Assembly (NCBI GenBank): GCA_016841945.1
Contig: JAENYC010000013.1
Coordinates: forward strand, 24,987 to 88,986
From: Haloplasma contractile
Lineage (GTDB): Bacteria > Bacillota_I > Bacilli_A > Haloplasmatales > Haloplasmataceae
Reading direction: 5' to 3'
Length of the DNA stretch: 64,000 bases
The notes under the pieces were generated by a model that was not told the origin of the DNA, did no database searches, and worked only from the letters and a program-made list of their open reading frames with translations. Made by a program: the position numbers and the translations under genes. Every line of letters starts with the position of its first letter. Positions within the stretch are counted from its first letter, which is position 1. Of the stretch, positions 24,443-33,757 are shown in pieces.

Positions 24443-26281
24443 ATGATGAGAAAAATATGCTATCTGATTATAATTATAGGTTTATCATATAGTTTATTTG
24501 GATGTAATGAATCTGAAGTAAACACAACAATTATAAGTACGAATGAGGGGTCAACTACGAGTACGAATGAAGAACTAGGAGAGCTTACTATATCTAATAT
24601 TCCAGAACAACTAGTGATTAAATATGGAGAGAAAATTAATTCTCGTGATTTAGGTATAACAGCAACTGATGAAGTTGGAAACGACATATCAAATGATTTA
24701 TTAATAGAAATTGAAGATACATCTGATTTGTTAATTGGAGACCATGATATCACATTATCAATCACAATTGAAAACGAAACTAAAATCTATGAAATTAATC
24801 TAACAGTTGAAGATCACGATACACTTCAAGATGGTGTCAATACTATTATAGCTACTATTCCTGAGTATGAACAAACAACCGTTGATGATTACTTTAAGGT
24901 CGTTTATGTAGCAAAGGCTATGATGGAAGGTATATACCCACCAACAAGAATTGATGTTCATGAAAAAGTGTGTCCACTAGCATATGAACTACACCTATCC
25001 ATTAGGCATTGTCGGGATGTTATTAAGGATCAAGAAATTCCAGATGGTGACCGGTTCTTTCATGAAAATGGCTTGATTTACTTGGATGAATCTAAAACTT
25101 ATCTCGTAGGTGCTGACTTTTCTTCATACCGTGAAATTCCTGATTCTGTTACTACAATAGGAGATTTAGTTTATGCAAATCATAAAGTCTGGATAGATTT
25201 TTATCTTCCTGAGGGCATTAAAGTGATAGGGGATTATGCATTTTATGATATTGAAATAAAAGGTAAATTTAATATACCAGATTCAGTTGAAGTGATAGGT
25301 AATGGGGCATTCTTACTAATGAGCTATCACAATGCTTCTGGAGAAACTATAAATGTTCCAGATAACCTAATATCAGTAGGGAAAAGAGCATTTGCATACT
25401 TACCATTAGAAGAAAACATTATTTTAAATGAAAACATAGAATACATAGGAGAAGGTGCCTTCTCATATGCATATTGCTTAGATAGATTAAAAGTACCTGA
25501 TGGTAATCCCTATTATCAAACTATTGATGATGTTTTATACGATAAAGATTTAACCACAATAATTCATTATCCTAGAACAGGAGGAACAGTTACTGATTTT
25601 CCAAGCACGATTACAACCATCAGCTCTGGTGCTTTTCGTCGTACAGAACTTCCAATTGGTTTTATAGTTCCTAATACCATAACTAAAATAGGTGCTGATG
25701 CATTTAGTGAGTCATCATTAGACGATGAATTAATCTTACCTACTGAACTAGAAGAGATTGGAAATTATGCATTCTATAATATAGATATTTCAGGAGAATT
25801 AAATCTACCTAGCACACTTATTAAAATTGGAGCCCATGCATTTGATCGAACAAATATTGATGGTCAACTCTTTATTCCTAATTCTGTAAAGATAATAGGA
25901 GGAGATGCTTTTAACAGCACTTTAATTGAATCATTAATCTTAGGAGATAGTGTTGAACAAATTCACTCTGGTGCATTCTCAACAAATTCCTTAAAAGGGA
26001 CAGTAATTATTTCTGATTCTGTCATAATTATTGGAAGAGAAGCTTTTTACCACAGTCGAATAACTACTGTTGTTATTGGCGAAAACGTAGTAGCCATAGA
26101 TAATCATGCATTTCCTACCACTTTAGAAAATGCTTATTTCAAAGGTTTACAAGCACCAACAATTGAAGAAGATTCATTTGATTGTTATTCTTCTACATTA
26201 GTACTATATTATAAAGAAGGAGCAGTTGGTTTTGATGCTCCAGTCTGGCAAAACTTTACTTTAGTATGTTACAACGACTAA
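24443..26281 (+). CDS. BspA-like leucine-rich-repeat surface lipoprotein
   Basis: The product has 612 residues. A signal peptide ends in the lipobox SLFGC (Cys at ~21), so the protein is lipid-anchored on the outside. A Ser/Thr/Glu linker and an Ig-like domain (LTISNIPEQLVIKYGEKI ... HDITLSITIENE, residues ~48-125) follow. From ~200 to 600 come repeats of the BspA/LRR_5 type, such as IPDSVEVIGNGAFL, LPSTLIKIGAHAFD and IPNSVKIIGGDAFN, with a consensus of I-P-x-S/T-V/L-x-x-I-G-x-x-A-F. These proteins bind host or matrix ligands in other bacteria. AGAGGGG precedes the ATG and a strong terminator follows. A decayed relative lies 1.7 kb upstream. Confidence 0.85.
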   Translation: MMRKICYLIIIIGLSYSLFGCNESEVNTTIISTNEGSTTSTNEELGELTISNIPEQLVIKYGEKINSRDLGITATDEVGNDISNDLLIEIEDTSDLLIGDHDITLSITIENETKIYEINLTVEDHDTLQDGVNTIIATIPEYEQTTVDDYFKVVYVAKAMMEGIYPPTRIDVHEKVCPLAYELHLSIRHCRDVIKDQEIPDGDRFFHENGLIYLDESKTYLVGADFSSYREIPDSVTTIGDLVYANHKVWIDFYLPEGIKVIGDYAFYDIEIKGKFNIPDSVEVIGNGAFLLMSYHNASGETINVPDNLISVGKRAFAYLPLEENIILNENIEYIGEGAFSYAYCLDRLKVPDGNPYYQTIDDVLYDKDLTTIIHYPRTGGTVTDFPSTITTISSGAFRRTELPIGFIVPNTITKIGADAFSESSLDDELILPTELEEIGNYAFYNIDISGELNLPSTLIKIGAHAFDRTNIDGQLFIPNSVKIIGGDAFNSTLIESLILGDSVEQIHSGAFSTNSLKGTVIISDSVIIIGREAFYHSRITTVVIGENVVAIDNHAFPTTLENAYFKGLQAPTIEEDSFDCYSSTLVLYYKEGAVGFDAPVWQNFTLVCYND

Positions 26282-26293
26282 TTAAAAGTAAAG

Positions 26294-26330
26294 AAAGCGT
26301 GAGAAAATAATTATTTTCACGCTTTTTATT
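26294..26330. terminator. Terminator of the BspA-like gene
   Basis: AAAGCGTGA and TCACGCTTT pair around an AAAATAATTATTT apex, with TTT after and AAA before, so it is symmetric. Confidence 0.85.
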
Positions 26331-26406
26331 TAACACATTATACAACATTATGACTTAACTATGATATAATTTCTTAATAGAGACAGTAAAATAGAGGTAT
26401 ATAATT

Positions 26407-27315
26407 ATGAAAGTTGAAAATTTAAAAAAGAATAGATTAGATGAATTCATAAACTATTGTATGAAACATCGTAATAATATTGATAATTCCTTTCTCTATG
26501 ATGAAGACCTTATCAATTTTATTCCAAACGAAGAAAATCCTACTTATATTGTTGTTGACGAAGAACATATAATAGCTGCTGCTTCACTCATCATTGATGA
26601 TTACAATAGACGAGGGCAAAGAGCAAGATTTAGAATCTTTCATTCAAAAATAAGAGAACCTTATATTTATCAATTGCTAATGGATGCTTTATTAAAACAT
26701 ACTCAGAATTTAAAAAAATTAATTTTGTTTGTACCATTACAAAATGAAAACTATAAAAAAATAATTGAAAGTATCAACTTTAAGGTTGAACGATTTTCTT
26801 TTGTCCTTATTAGAAAAACTGAAGAAGTACCACAAATTAATTTACCTAAAAACTATAAAATAAAATCCTTTCGTCCTAGATTAGACGAGTTAGTTTGGTG
26901 TCATATTAGAAATAAATGTTTTGCTCAATTAAAGGGAAATCAAACACCAATTATCCCTACAATGATGAGTAAATCAATAAAAAAAACTAACTATATAGAA
27001 GGAGGTTTAAAAATCCTATATCATTTAGACAAACCTATTGGTATAGTCAGAGGAAATAAGGACGAGGATGAAGGAATCTCTGTTTTAAATATTGGACCCT
27101 TAGCCGTTTTACCAGAATATCAAGGGAAAGGTTTAGGAACGGCATTATTAAGAACGATTATAAAGTTTGCAAAAGATAAACAATTTAAGAAAGTAATATT
27201 ATGTGTAAATGCGGAAAATGAAAAAGCCAAACGATTATATATTCAAGAAGGATTTCAACAAATAGAATCAGTTGCCTGCTATAGATATGAATTAACACAA
27301 GATAATGACATATAA
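26407..27315 (+). CDS. GNAT acetyltransferase, two-domain
   Basis: The product has 302 residues. The C-terminal half is a clear GNAT domain: ISVLNIGPLAVLPEYQGKGLGTALL (acetyl-CoA binding Q/R-x-x-G-x-G/A near residue 238) then VILCVNAENEKAKRLYIQEGF. The N-terminal half has weaker GNAT-like strands, giving a tandem-GNAT layout. AGAGG precedes the ATG. It acetylates an amine or thiol of unknown identity. It stands alone, facing the convergent gene at 27425. Confidence 0.8.
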   Translation: MKVENLKKNRLDEFINYCMKHRNNIDNSFLYDEDLINFIPNEENPTYIVVDEEHIIAAASLIIDDYNRRGQRARFRIFHSKIREPYIYQLLMDALLKHTQNLKKLILFVPLQNENYKKIIESINFKVERFSFVLIRKTEEVPQINLPKNYKIKSFRPRLDELVWCHIRNKCFAQLKGNQTPIIPTMMSKSIKKTNYIEGGLKILYHLDKPIGIVRGNKDEDEGISVLNIGPLAVLPEYQGKGLGTALLRTIIKFAKDKQFKKVILCVNAENEKAKRLYIQEGFQQIESVACYRYELTQDNDI

Positions 27316-27408
27316 GTAAACTTTATTTATTTGTTTTAAGATTTATTGATATTTCCTTTAAATCAAATATAGGAGTTAAATATAAAAACATTATTTTATT
27401 AAAAACAT

Positions 27409-27440
27409 AATAGGTTAAGCTTTTTTAGCTTAACCTATTT
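27409..27440. terminator. Bidirectional terminator between convergent genes
   Basis: AATAGGTTAAGC and GCTTAACCTATT form a long stem with a T-rich loop, with A-run and T-run on the sides. It contains the stop codon of the minus-strand gene. Confidence 0.85.
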
Positions 27441-28882
27441 TTGTTTTTATTTAATAAATCAATAAATATGATTATGAGTGTTAACCCGCCACAAAGAATA
27501 AAACCTAACTTAATATAGTTATTGTATTGATCTATAGTATCTTGAATTTTATCAGATTCAATACAGAAATTATCATTCCATTCCTGTTCTATCTTTATAT
27601 TAAAGAAGTGTAAATAAGTCGGTCCACAAATATCTTGCTCAATTGAACATTGATAAATATCATCTACAATTTTATATTCACCTGCGATATATAAATCACT
27701 ATTTACTTCATGAAGCATCCCATCTGAATAGGCATACTCATATTTTTCATCTTGATATTGATTACTTTCTAAAATCATCGAACCAATAAAATGATTATCA
27801 TCCATCTTTAACAAGATCAAAGCATTTCGCCACTTGCCACGTATTCCTTCACCTTGTCTTTTACTCATATGGTTGTCTGAACTGAATGTTAGAGCGATAA
27901 TCATTTCATCTTGATCATCTAGTATAACACCTTGAAGTGTGACACCATAAACTACATCATGATATATTCCTATTTCTGTGATGAGTTGATCTGATTTAGT
28001 TTCTAATGTCTCTTTATTTAAACGCATTAATTTGATTTGTGCAAAATGATAATCTTTGTTTACTTTCAACTTCTCATGCTCGATGTAAAAAATCAAAATG
28101 TCACCTTGATGGTCAAATTTAATCATTGAAAAATGCAATGTATAATCAGATTTAAACTTAATTTCTCGTTCTACATTATTATTTTGATCATCCGCGCATT
28201 TAATTCGTAACTTATATTCTTCAGTATCACGCTTATTTATTCGGCATAACTTTTTCTCATTGTAAATAAATCGGTAATAGTTCATACTAACATCAATTTC
28301 ATAAGCGTTTTCTTTTTGTTTTAATAAATCTTTATTTAGTGAAACGAGTATACCATTAGAAGTTAGCAATGCGACACCATCATTCGTTTTGAAGCTATCT
28401 TTAGTAGATTCTTCTTCTAAAGGCCATTCTAGCCTTTTTATAATTGATAAATCACCTATCTTAATCTTTAAAATTTGGTGATCTTGTATAATTAAAAATG
28501 AATCTTCATCATTTCTATGAATGTTTATTAAATTACCACTGTATAGACTATAGTCTTTTGATATATACTCCTCATTATTATAATTATACAAAACACAATA
28601 CATTAAATCTCGCTTCAGTGATTCCCAATCGTATTCACCACAACTAATTGATATAGTATCATTTACGTATATAGTTTTTCTTGAGTAATTCCCATATGTC
28701 TTAATATTAAATGATTCTTCATCTAAAAGATTTAGTAAATTATCCGTTTCTCCCTTAAACAAAGAGCCTTTATCTTCTCCACTAATACTATAATCATCTA
28801 GATAATTATATTTTATAATGGTTAATGTTAAAGTAACAACAAATAAAATAATTACATCCCATATTAATACTCTTTTAATCAT
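27425..28882 (-). CDS. Membrane protein with large external domain, unknown
   Basis: ATG 28882 has GAGGGGG seven bases ahead; an in-frame start at 29005 lacks one. The product is 485 residues. One helix at residues ~4-22 (VLIWDVIILFVVTLTLTII) and one near the C-terminus (LGFILCGGLTLIIIFIDLL, before NKNKN) bracket an external domain of about 420 residues. That domain has many short beta segments (TNDGVALLTSNGILVSLNK, HQGDILIFYIEHEK, LYIAGEYKIV) like a beta-propeller, which is a guess. Paired cysteines near the end (CSIEQDICGP) could form a disulfide. No family recognised. Confidence 0.6.
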   Translation of the reverse strand: MIKRVLIWDVIILFVVTLTLTIIKYNYLDDYSISGEDKGSLFKGETDNLLNLLDEESFNIKTYGNYSRKTIYVNDTISISCGEYDWESLKRDLMYCVLYNYNNEEYISKDYSLYSGNLINIHRNDEDSFLIIQDHQILKIKIGDLSIIKRLEWPLEEESTKDSFKTNDGVALLTSNGILVSLNKDLLKQKENAYEIDVSMNYYRFIYNEKKLCRINKRDTEEYKLRIKCADDQNNNVEREIKFKSDYTLHFSMIKFDHQGDILIFYIEHEKLKVNKDYHFAQIKLMRLNKETLETKSDQLITEIGIYHDVVYGVTLQGVILDDQDEMIIALTFSSDNHMSKRQGEGIRGKWRNALILLKMDDNHFIGSMILESNQYQDEKYEYAYSDGMLHEVNSDLYIAGEYKIVDDIYQCSIEQDICGPTYLHFFNIKIEQEWNDNFCIESDKIQDTIDQYNNYIKLGFILCGGLTLIIIFIDLLNKNKNRLS

Positions 28883-29090
28883 CAAAATCCCCCTCAAACT
28901 TTTTATTATTGTTTTAAAATAACGCCTAATATAATTATAAATCAAACAATCACATATTACCATATATTGTTTTAATAATTCTATTGTTAATTTTATATTT
29001 ATCAAGCCATTATTATAATTTAAACTATTGTCACTTTTAAGATATTACTCACATATGATAAACTGAATCAATAGAAAGGGAGGATTTTTC

Positions 29091-29423
29091 TTGTATTACG
29101 ATGACTATTATGATGATTTTAATGCGATAAATCAACAACAATTTTACGGACAACCAAGCTATTTTCCTGCTGGTGAAGAGATAACACCCATGATTGCACC
29201 ACCATCATTTTCACCACCTATTCCTGCATGGCAAAGTGGTCCCAGTGGTATAAGACGTTGTATAAATCGAAATACTTATATATGGTTAAGAAATAGAAGT
29301 AGTTTATGGTTTTTCCCGACTTTTGTTTCAAGAGATGTTCTTATAGGATTCCGTTGGAGCCGTATTGGTTGGACTAGAAGTCGAATTAATTTACGAGATA
29401 TAGTATCTTATCAATGTTTCTAA
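29091..29423 (+). CDS. Small conserved Trp/Arg-rich protein of spore-formers
   Basis: The start is a TTG with GGGAGG seven bases upstream. The product has 110 residues: an N-terminal Tyr/Asp-rich stretch (YYDDYYDDFN), a Pro-rich middle (PPSFSPPIPAW), and a C-terminal block of about 58 residues (GIRRCINRNTYIWLRNR ... WFFPTFVSRD ... IVSYQCF) bounded by two cysteines. This C-terminal block is, from memory, a recurring small domain in Clostridium and Bacillus relatives, with no known function. It heads a group with the 29517 and 30072 genes. Confidence 0.6.
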   Translation: MYYDDYYDDFNAINQQQFYGQPSYFPAGEEITPMIAPPSFSPPIPAWQSGPSGIRRCINRNTYIWLRNRSSLWFFPTFVSRDVLIGFRWSRIGWTRSRINLRDIVSYQCF

Positions 29424-29441
29424 ATACATAAATGATATCAT

Positions 29442-29482
29442 AAGACTTGATTTTGATATATATCGAAGTTAAGTCTTTTATC
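29442..29482 (+). terminator. Terminator of the 29091 gene
   Basis: AAGACTT and AAGTCTT pair across an AT-rich loop, with TTTTATCTTTTT downstream. It separates the 29091 and 29517 genes. Confidence 0.6.
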
Positions 29483-29516
29483 TTTTTGATTTTATATATA
29501 CTAGGAGGATGATAAA

Positions 29517-30014
29517 GTGATTAATTTTAAATCATTTGCTGGTACCATAACCTATATAGATGAATTCTTTACTGGAAATGAACAAGAAGCTGGTTGCTAT
29601 AAGATAATAACCATACAAGGTAATGATGGGAATATCGTAAAATTTGTCATTCAACCTAATACTTATGTAGTCGATCGTATGATGTTAACTATAGGTGATA
29701 AAGTTATAGGATACTATGATGCACTTGCACCTGTTCCACTGATTTATCCACCACAATATCGTGCAATTGTCATCGCCAAAAGTAGCGCTATACAAAATGT
29801 AAAAGTAAGCTATTTTAATGATCAATTAATAAGTACTGATGGTCAATTACAATTATATATTACACCATATACGCTAGTACTACTTGAAAACGGACAGTTA
29901 TTTACAGGTAATATTGCCAAAAGAAACTTAGTTGTTTTATATGGTTTGACTACAAAGAGTATTCCCGCACAAACAACGCCTTTAAAGGTAATCGTATTGT
30001 GTACTATAAAATAA
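29517..30014 (+). CDS. Conserved small beta-rich protein, unknown
   Basis: The start is a GTG with AGGAGG spaced seven bases upstream. The product has 165 residues. Strand-rich segments include FAGTITYIDEFFTG, GCYKIITIQG, VKFVIQPNTYVVD, GDKVIGYYDALAPVPLIYPPQYRAIVI, and near the end KRNLVVLYGLTTKSIPAQTTP. Proteins of this kind recur in Clostridium-type genomes, where they are annotated as hypothetical; this is from memory. It has no signal peptide. The role is unknown. Location next to the 29091 gene suggests a shared function. Confidence 0.65.
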   Translation: MINFKSFAGTITYIDEFFTGNEQEAGCYKIITIQGNDGNIVKFVIQPNTYVVDRMMLTIGDKVIGYYDALAPVPLIYPPQYRAIVIAKSSAIQNVKVSYFNDQLISTDGQLQLYITPYTLVLLENGQLFTGNIAKRNLVVLYGLTTKSIPAQTTPLKVIVLCTIK

Positions 30015-30071
30015 TGAATGAATATTATCTGATAATATAATATTAATTCATCACAAAATTTGGTGATTATA

Positions 30072-30240
30072 ATGTTTGAATGGACACAAAAGGACCATGA
30101 AGAAATTAAAAAATTCTTAGAAAATATTATTAATTAAAGAATCTAGTAGAGCAAAGGCTAATAGAGTCAATATGAGCAAAGATATCGCAAAACTACAACA
30201 ACAAATAAATGAATTAAAAAGAATCATAAATAAAGGTTAG
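30072..30240 (+). pseudogene. Small helical protein gene with a one-base frameshift
   Basis: ATG 30072 opens MFEWTQKDHEEIKKFLENIIN and stops at TAA 30135. Removing one T in AATTAAAG gives a continuous frame: N-KESSRAKANRVN-MSKDIAKLQQQINELKRIINKG, ending at TAG 30238. The joined 55-residue product is charged with a coiled-coil-like C-terminus. Two short proteins of 21 and 22 residues are the alternative. The single-base nature of the break suggests a recent loss. Confidence 0.5.
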
Positions 30241-30275
30241 ACAATTAACATTGGCTAACCTTTATTTATTTTTTA
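30232..30275. terminator. Bidirectional terminator between convergent genes
   Basis: AAAGGTTAG and CTAACCTTT pair; a T-run follows on the plus strand. It serves the small gene at 30072; on the minus strand it lies just after the lipoprotein's natural stop. Confidence 0.8.
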
Positions 30276-30277
30276 GT

Positions 30278-33200
30278 TTATGATATTTTCTCTGTTACCT
30301 CAACAAATACCAATCGATTAGATGCTCTATCGATACTAAAGATATAGATAATGCCATCAATCTCAATGATTTCATTCACTGGATAGCCGGTATTAATTTT
30401 TGCATGTGGATTATATCCATTTTCAACAGTTGCAATATAGATATCTCCATTCTCTAAAGCCTAGTAAACTAAATCCGTTGTTGTGTTAAAATCCATTCCT
30501 CTAAACTCAAATCCTAAATCACTTTCATAATTCATTTCTGGTTTCGACTCATATTCTGCATATGCAAAGTATGTACCAATCGATGTAAATAAATAATCTT
30601 GATATGGTGAGATAAATATTTTATCACCATATTCAAATTCTTCATCATTTTGAGTCGAATATGTACCTAAACACTCAGACCCATTTACTTCATATTTTTT
30701 AATACCTTTTGGATACTCATTTCTAGACTCATATAAGTAACCTGTGTTTTGATCGATTTTTAAATCTTGCTTTCCATAAATTCTACAACTTTTTCCTAAA
30801 TATTCTAACGTGTCTTTATTATAGGCATGTATATTTGACCATTGTCCACTACCTGGACCAATATATAAATAATCGTTATAGATATGGATACTGTATGGGT
30901 CTATATTAATATCAAATGTATTTGTTAGTGTAAAGGTATCTAAATCAACAATCGCTATTTTTCCTATTTGATCTTCATCCCACCAGTTTATAGAGTGTTC
31001 TCCCATTAATATTGTCACATATAATTTATTTTCATCTTTAAGCATATGTTCAGGTTGTTTGTCAAATACAATCTCTGTTGTACTATTATCTAATAAACTA
31101 TACTTCACTAATTTTTTATTTTCATAATCGATATAATAAAATGCATTTCTTTCTATATCAAGTACAACATCTGTTACATCAGCAGTAAGATTAATGGGGG
31201 ATACATTATAATCTAAATTGATAGGTTCCACTGTAATATTTACCGTTTTGTAACTTGTATTCCCTTTACTATCAGTCGCTTTATATATGACTTCATAATC
31301 CCCAAGTTTATTGGAATTTACCTTACTCTCAACTAACTCACAAGTAACTTCTCCATCTACGTTATCAATAGCTGTGCAACCCGCAGGTGAATAAGATTCT
31401 CCCACATTAATACTTGCTCCATCATCATTTATGGTAATTTCTGGTCCTACATCATCGATCACATTGACATAGAGTATTAATTCCCTATCGACCTCTACAT
31501 CACCTATTTTTGTGACATCATATTTTACTTCATATGTACCAACCGTTGATGTATCTAAATTATTACTGATGAGACCTAACTCATAAAGTCCACCTGTAAC
31601 AGTATTTATATATTGTGTTGGGTCAAAATATACATCAACACCAACATCATTCACAATTATTTCTGATACTATTTCATCATTAGAACGTGGTGCTAATATT
31701 TCAATATAATCTTCAAATACATTAAATACTCGACCATCACTGTAATGTAGGGCATCTGAGTTCCCTGAATAAACCATTACATATTGTAATTCATTACTAC
31801 TATAGGTAGCTATTACATTTTCTTTACTATAATATATTAAAGCATCCGTATCATTAAATGCAACTTGATAAAATTCAAAACCAATATTTTGAGTGATTTC
31901 GGTGTCTTGTTCTATAAACTTTGTTAATTCATAAACAATACCATTTCCACTATATATTTTAGTACCATCACCGGATACTTTTAAACTATGATTATCAAAT
32001 CCGTCATTTCCTTGTCTATGTGGCGTAAAAATTCCTCTATCAAGAGAAAAAATCTCAAAATTATTATTTGTAGTGTTATTATCTGCTTCATAAATACAAT
32101 CAGTATAATCACTGTACAATAATGTACCATCAAAATATACATTACCGATACTATCAATTTTCATTCCACTTATTGGACTGAATGACTCAATTAATGTATG
32201 CTGATTAGACCCGTGTATAATATAAACGATGTTATATTTATCCACCACAATATCACCAGGGTCAAATTTAATATCAAATACATTTTCTATTTCCAATTTT
32301 TCTGCATCAACAACTGCAAATGCACCATATTGTTCTTCTTCTGGCCAACTATATTTATGTTCTCCCCCAAATAATGTAACATACACTCTTCCATATCTTA
32401 AATAAATATGCTCTGGAAATAAATCAAATTGTATTGATTTTATTTGGTGTGTTTCGTAGTTATAAGCATATAGAAATTTAGAATCAGATAATGTATAGTA
32501 TACTTGATTATTTTGTTCATCAACTAAACTATCAACAATAGACGCATCAACATCTACAAGCACTGTTGATGTATCTTTAACCTCATCATATAATGCATCT
32601 ATTGGTATTGCTAATTCAAAACTTGTAGTATCTATATTTGTTTCTCTATAAACTGCACTTTCTACTGAATTAATTTGTTGTGAATTATCATCATCTAATA
32701 AATAATTTAATAATGAAGTATAATCATATTCAAATTCTATTATGTTGTTTACATCATAATCTGTTTTTATCCTTAATGTGATTAAATCATAATGATTAGA
32801 TAAAATCGTATATAACTCTTCAGATTCAATATCATATAACTCTAGAATATCAATTGTATCAACGATATCTGCTGCCATACTAATACTAAAATTATTAGGC
32901 GTTAATGGAATTTGAAATGTCTTAGACACATTATCTTCTTCAATCGTATATACATCTGTGATTCCAACTAATAAATCATTTATTGTCTTATCACCTAGTA
33001 TGGATGATTCATCTAAATAATCTTCCATTGACATTACTTGATTTAACCACTCATAATTCGTTTCAAAACTTTTAGTATATATATTTATATTATTCGTATC
33101 CAAATATAAATACCATTCTATCCTATCTATTTCACCATTCAAATTTTGTTCTTGATTAATATGAAACAAACTATTCCAATTTAATTGGTTAAAATAATAT

Positions 33201-33721
33201 TCATAATCCGAATCTATTTGTATATGTTTTGTTTCATTATTGTAATTATATGTTACATCATTTATTGTTTGATACCTTAAATATTCTGAATTATAAATAT
33301 GAACTAATAAATAAATTAGTCTACTTCGATAATTAGTTTCATTTGTATTACTCTTTTCATTTACAGTAATTTGAAGAACATAACTTACAGATTTTTCATT
33401 ATCTAAGTATAATTTAAATTCTACGTCAAATACACCAACTTCATCAAAAGTTGTCTTTTCATCAAATGATGATACAACTTCATAGTCTAAAACCAATTCT
33501 GAATCTAAAATTAAGTAATCATTAAAATCAGGAATATCATCATCAACATAAAACTCTGTTTCTAAATCTTCATTGATTGAAGCATAATCATCAAAAGAAA
33601 TATTAGTTGAAATTACTTCACTCGTTGAACTTGTATGGTTTTGTTTAAAACTATCAAACAAATTACAACTAACTAACAACATTATAATAGTCAAAAAAAG
33701 ATAATATTTTAATGATTTCAT
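30278..33721 (-). pseudogene. Giant lipoprotein with internal repeat and Ig-like domain, amber codon near the end
   Basis: ATG 33721 follows AGGGGG. The signal peptide ends in lipobox LVSC (Cys19). The frame stops at TAG 30461-30463 after 1086 codons, but continues in frame for 60 residues more, to TAA at 30278, matching its tandem paralogue almost residue for residue (there TAT-GGT, here TAG-GCT). Full length would be 1147, against 1146 for the paralogue. Domains in order: a unique acidic beta-rich region (~40-370), beta-propeller-like repeat (~390-700), DUF5011 Ig-like domain (GPEITINDDGASINVG, ~760-840), a second copy of the repeat. A truncated protein is probably still exported. Amber readthrough is the other possibility. 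Confidence 0.75.
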
Positions 33722-33757
33722 GGTTCCCCCTTCTTAATATAGATAATATATCCTAAC

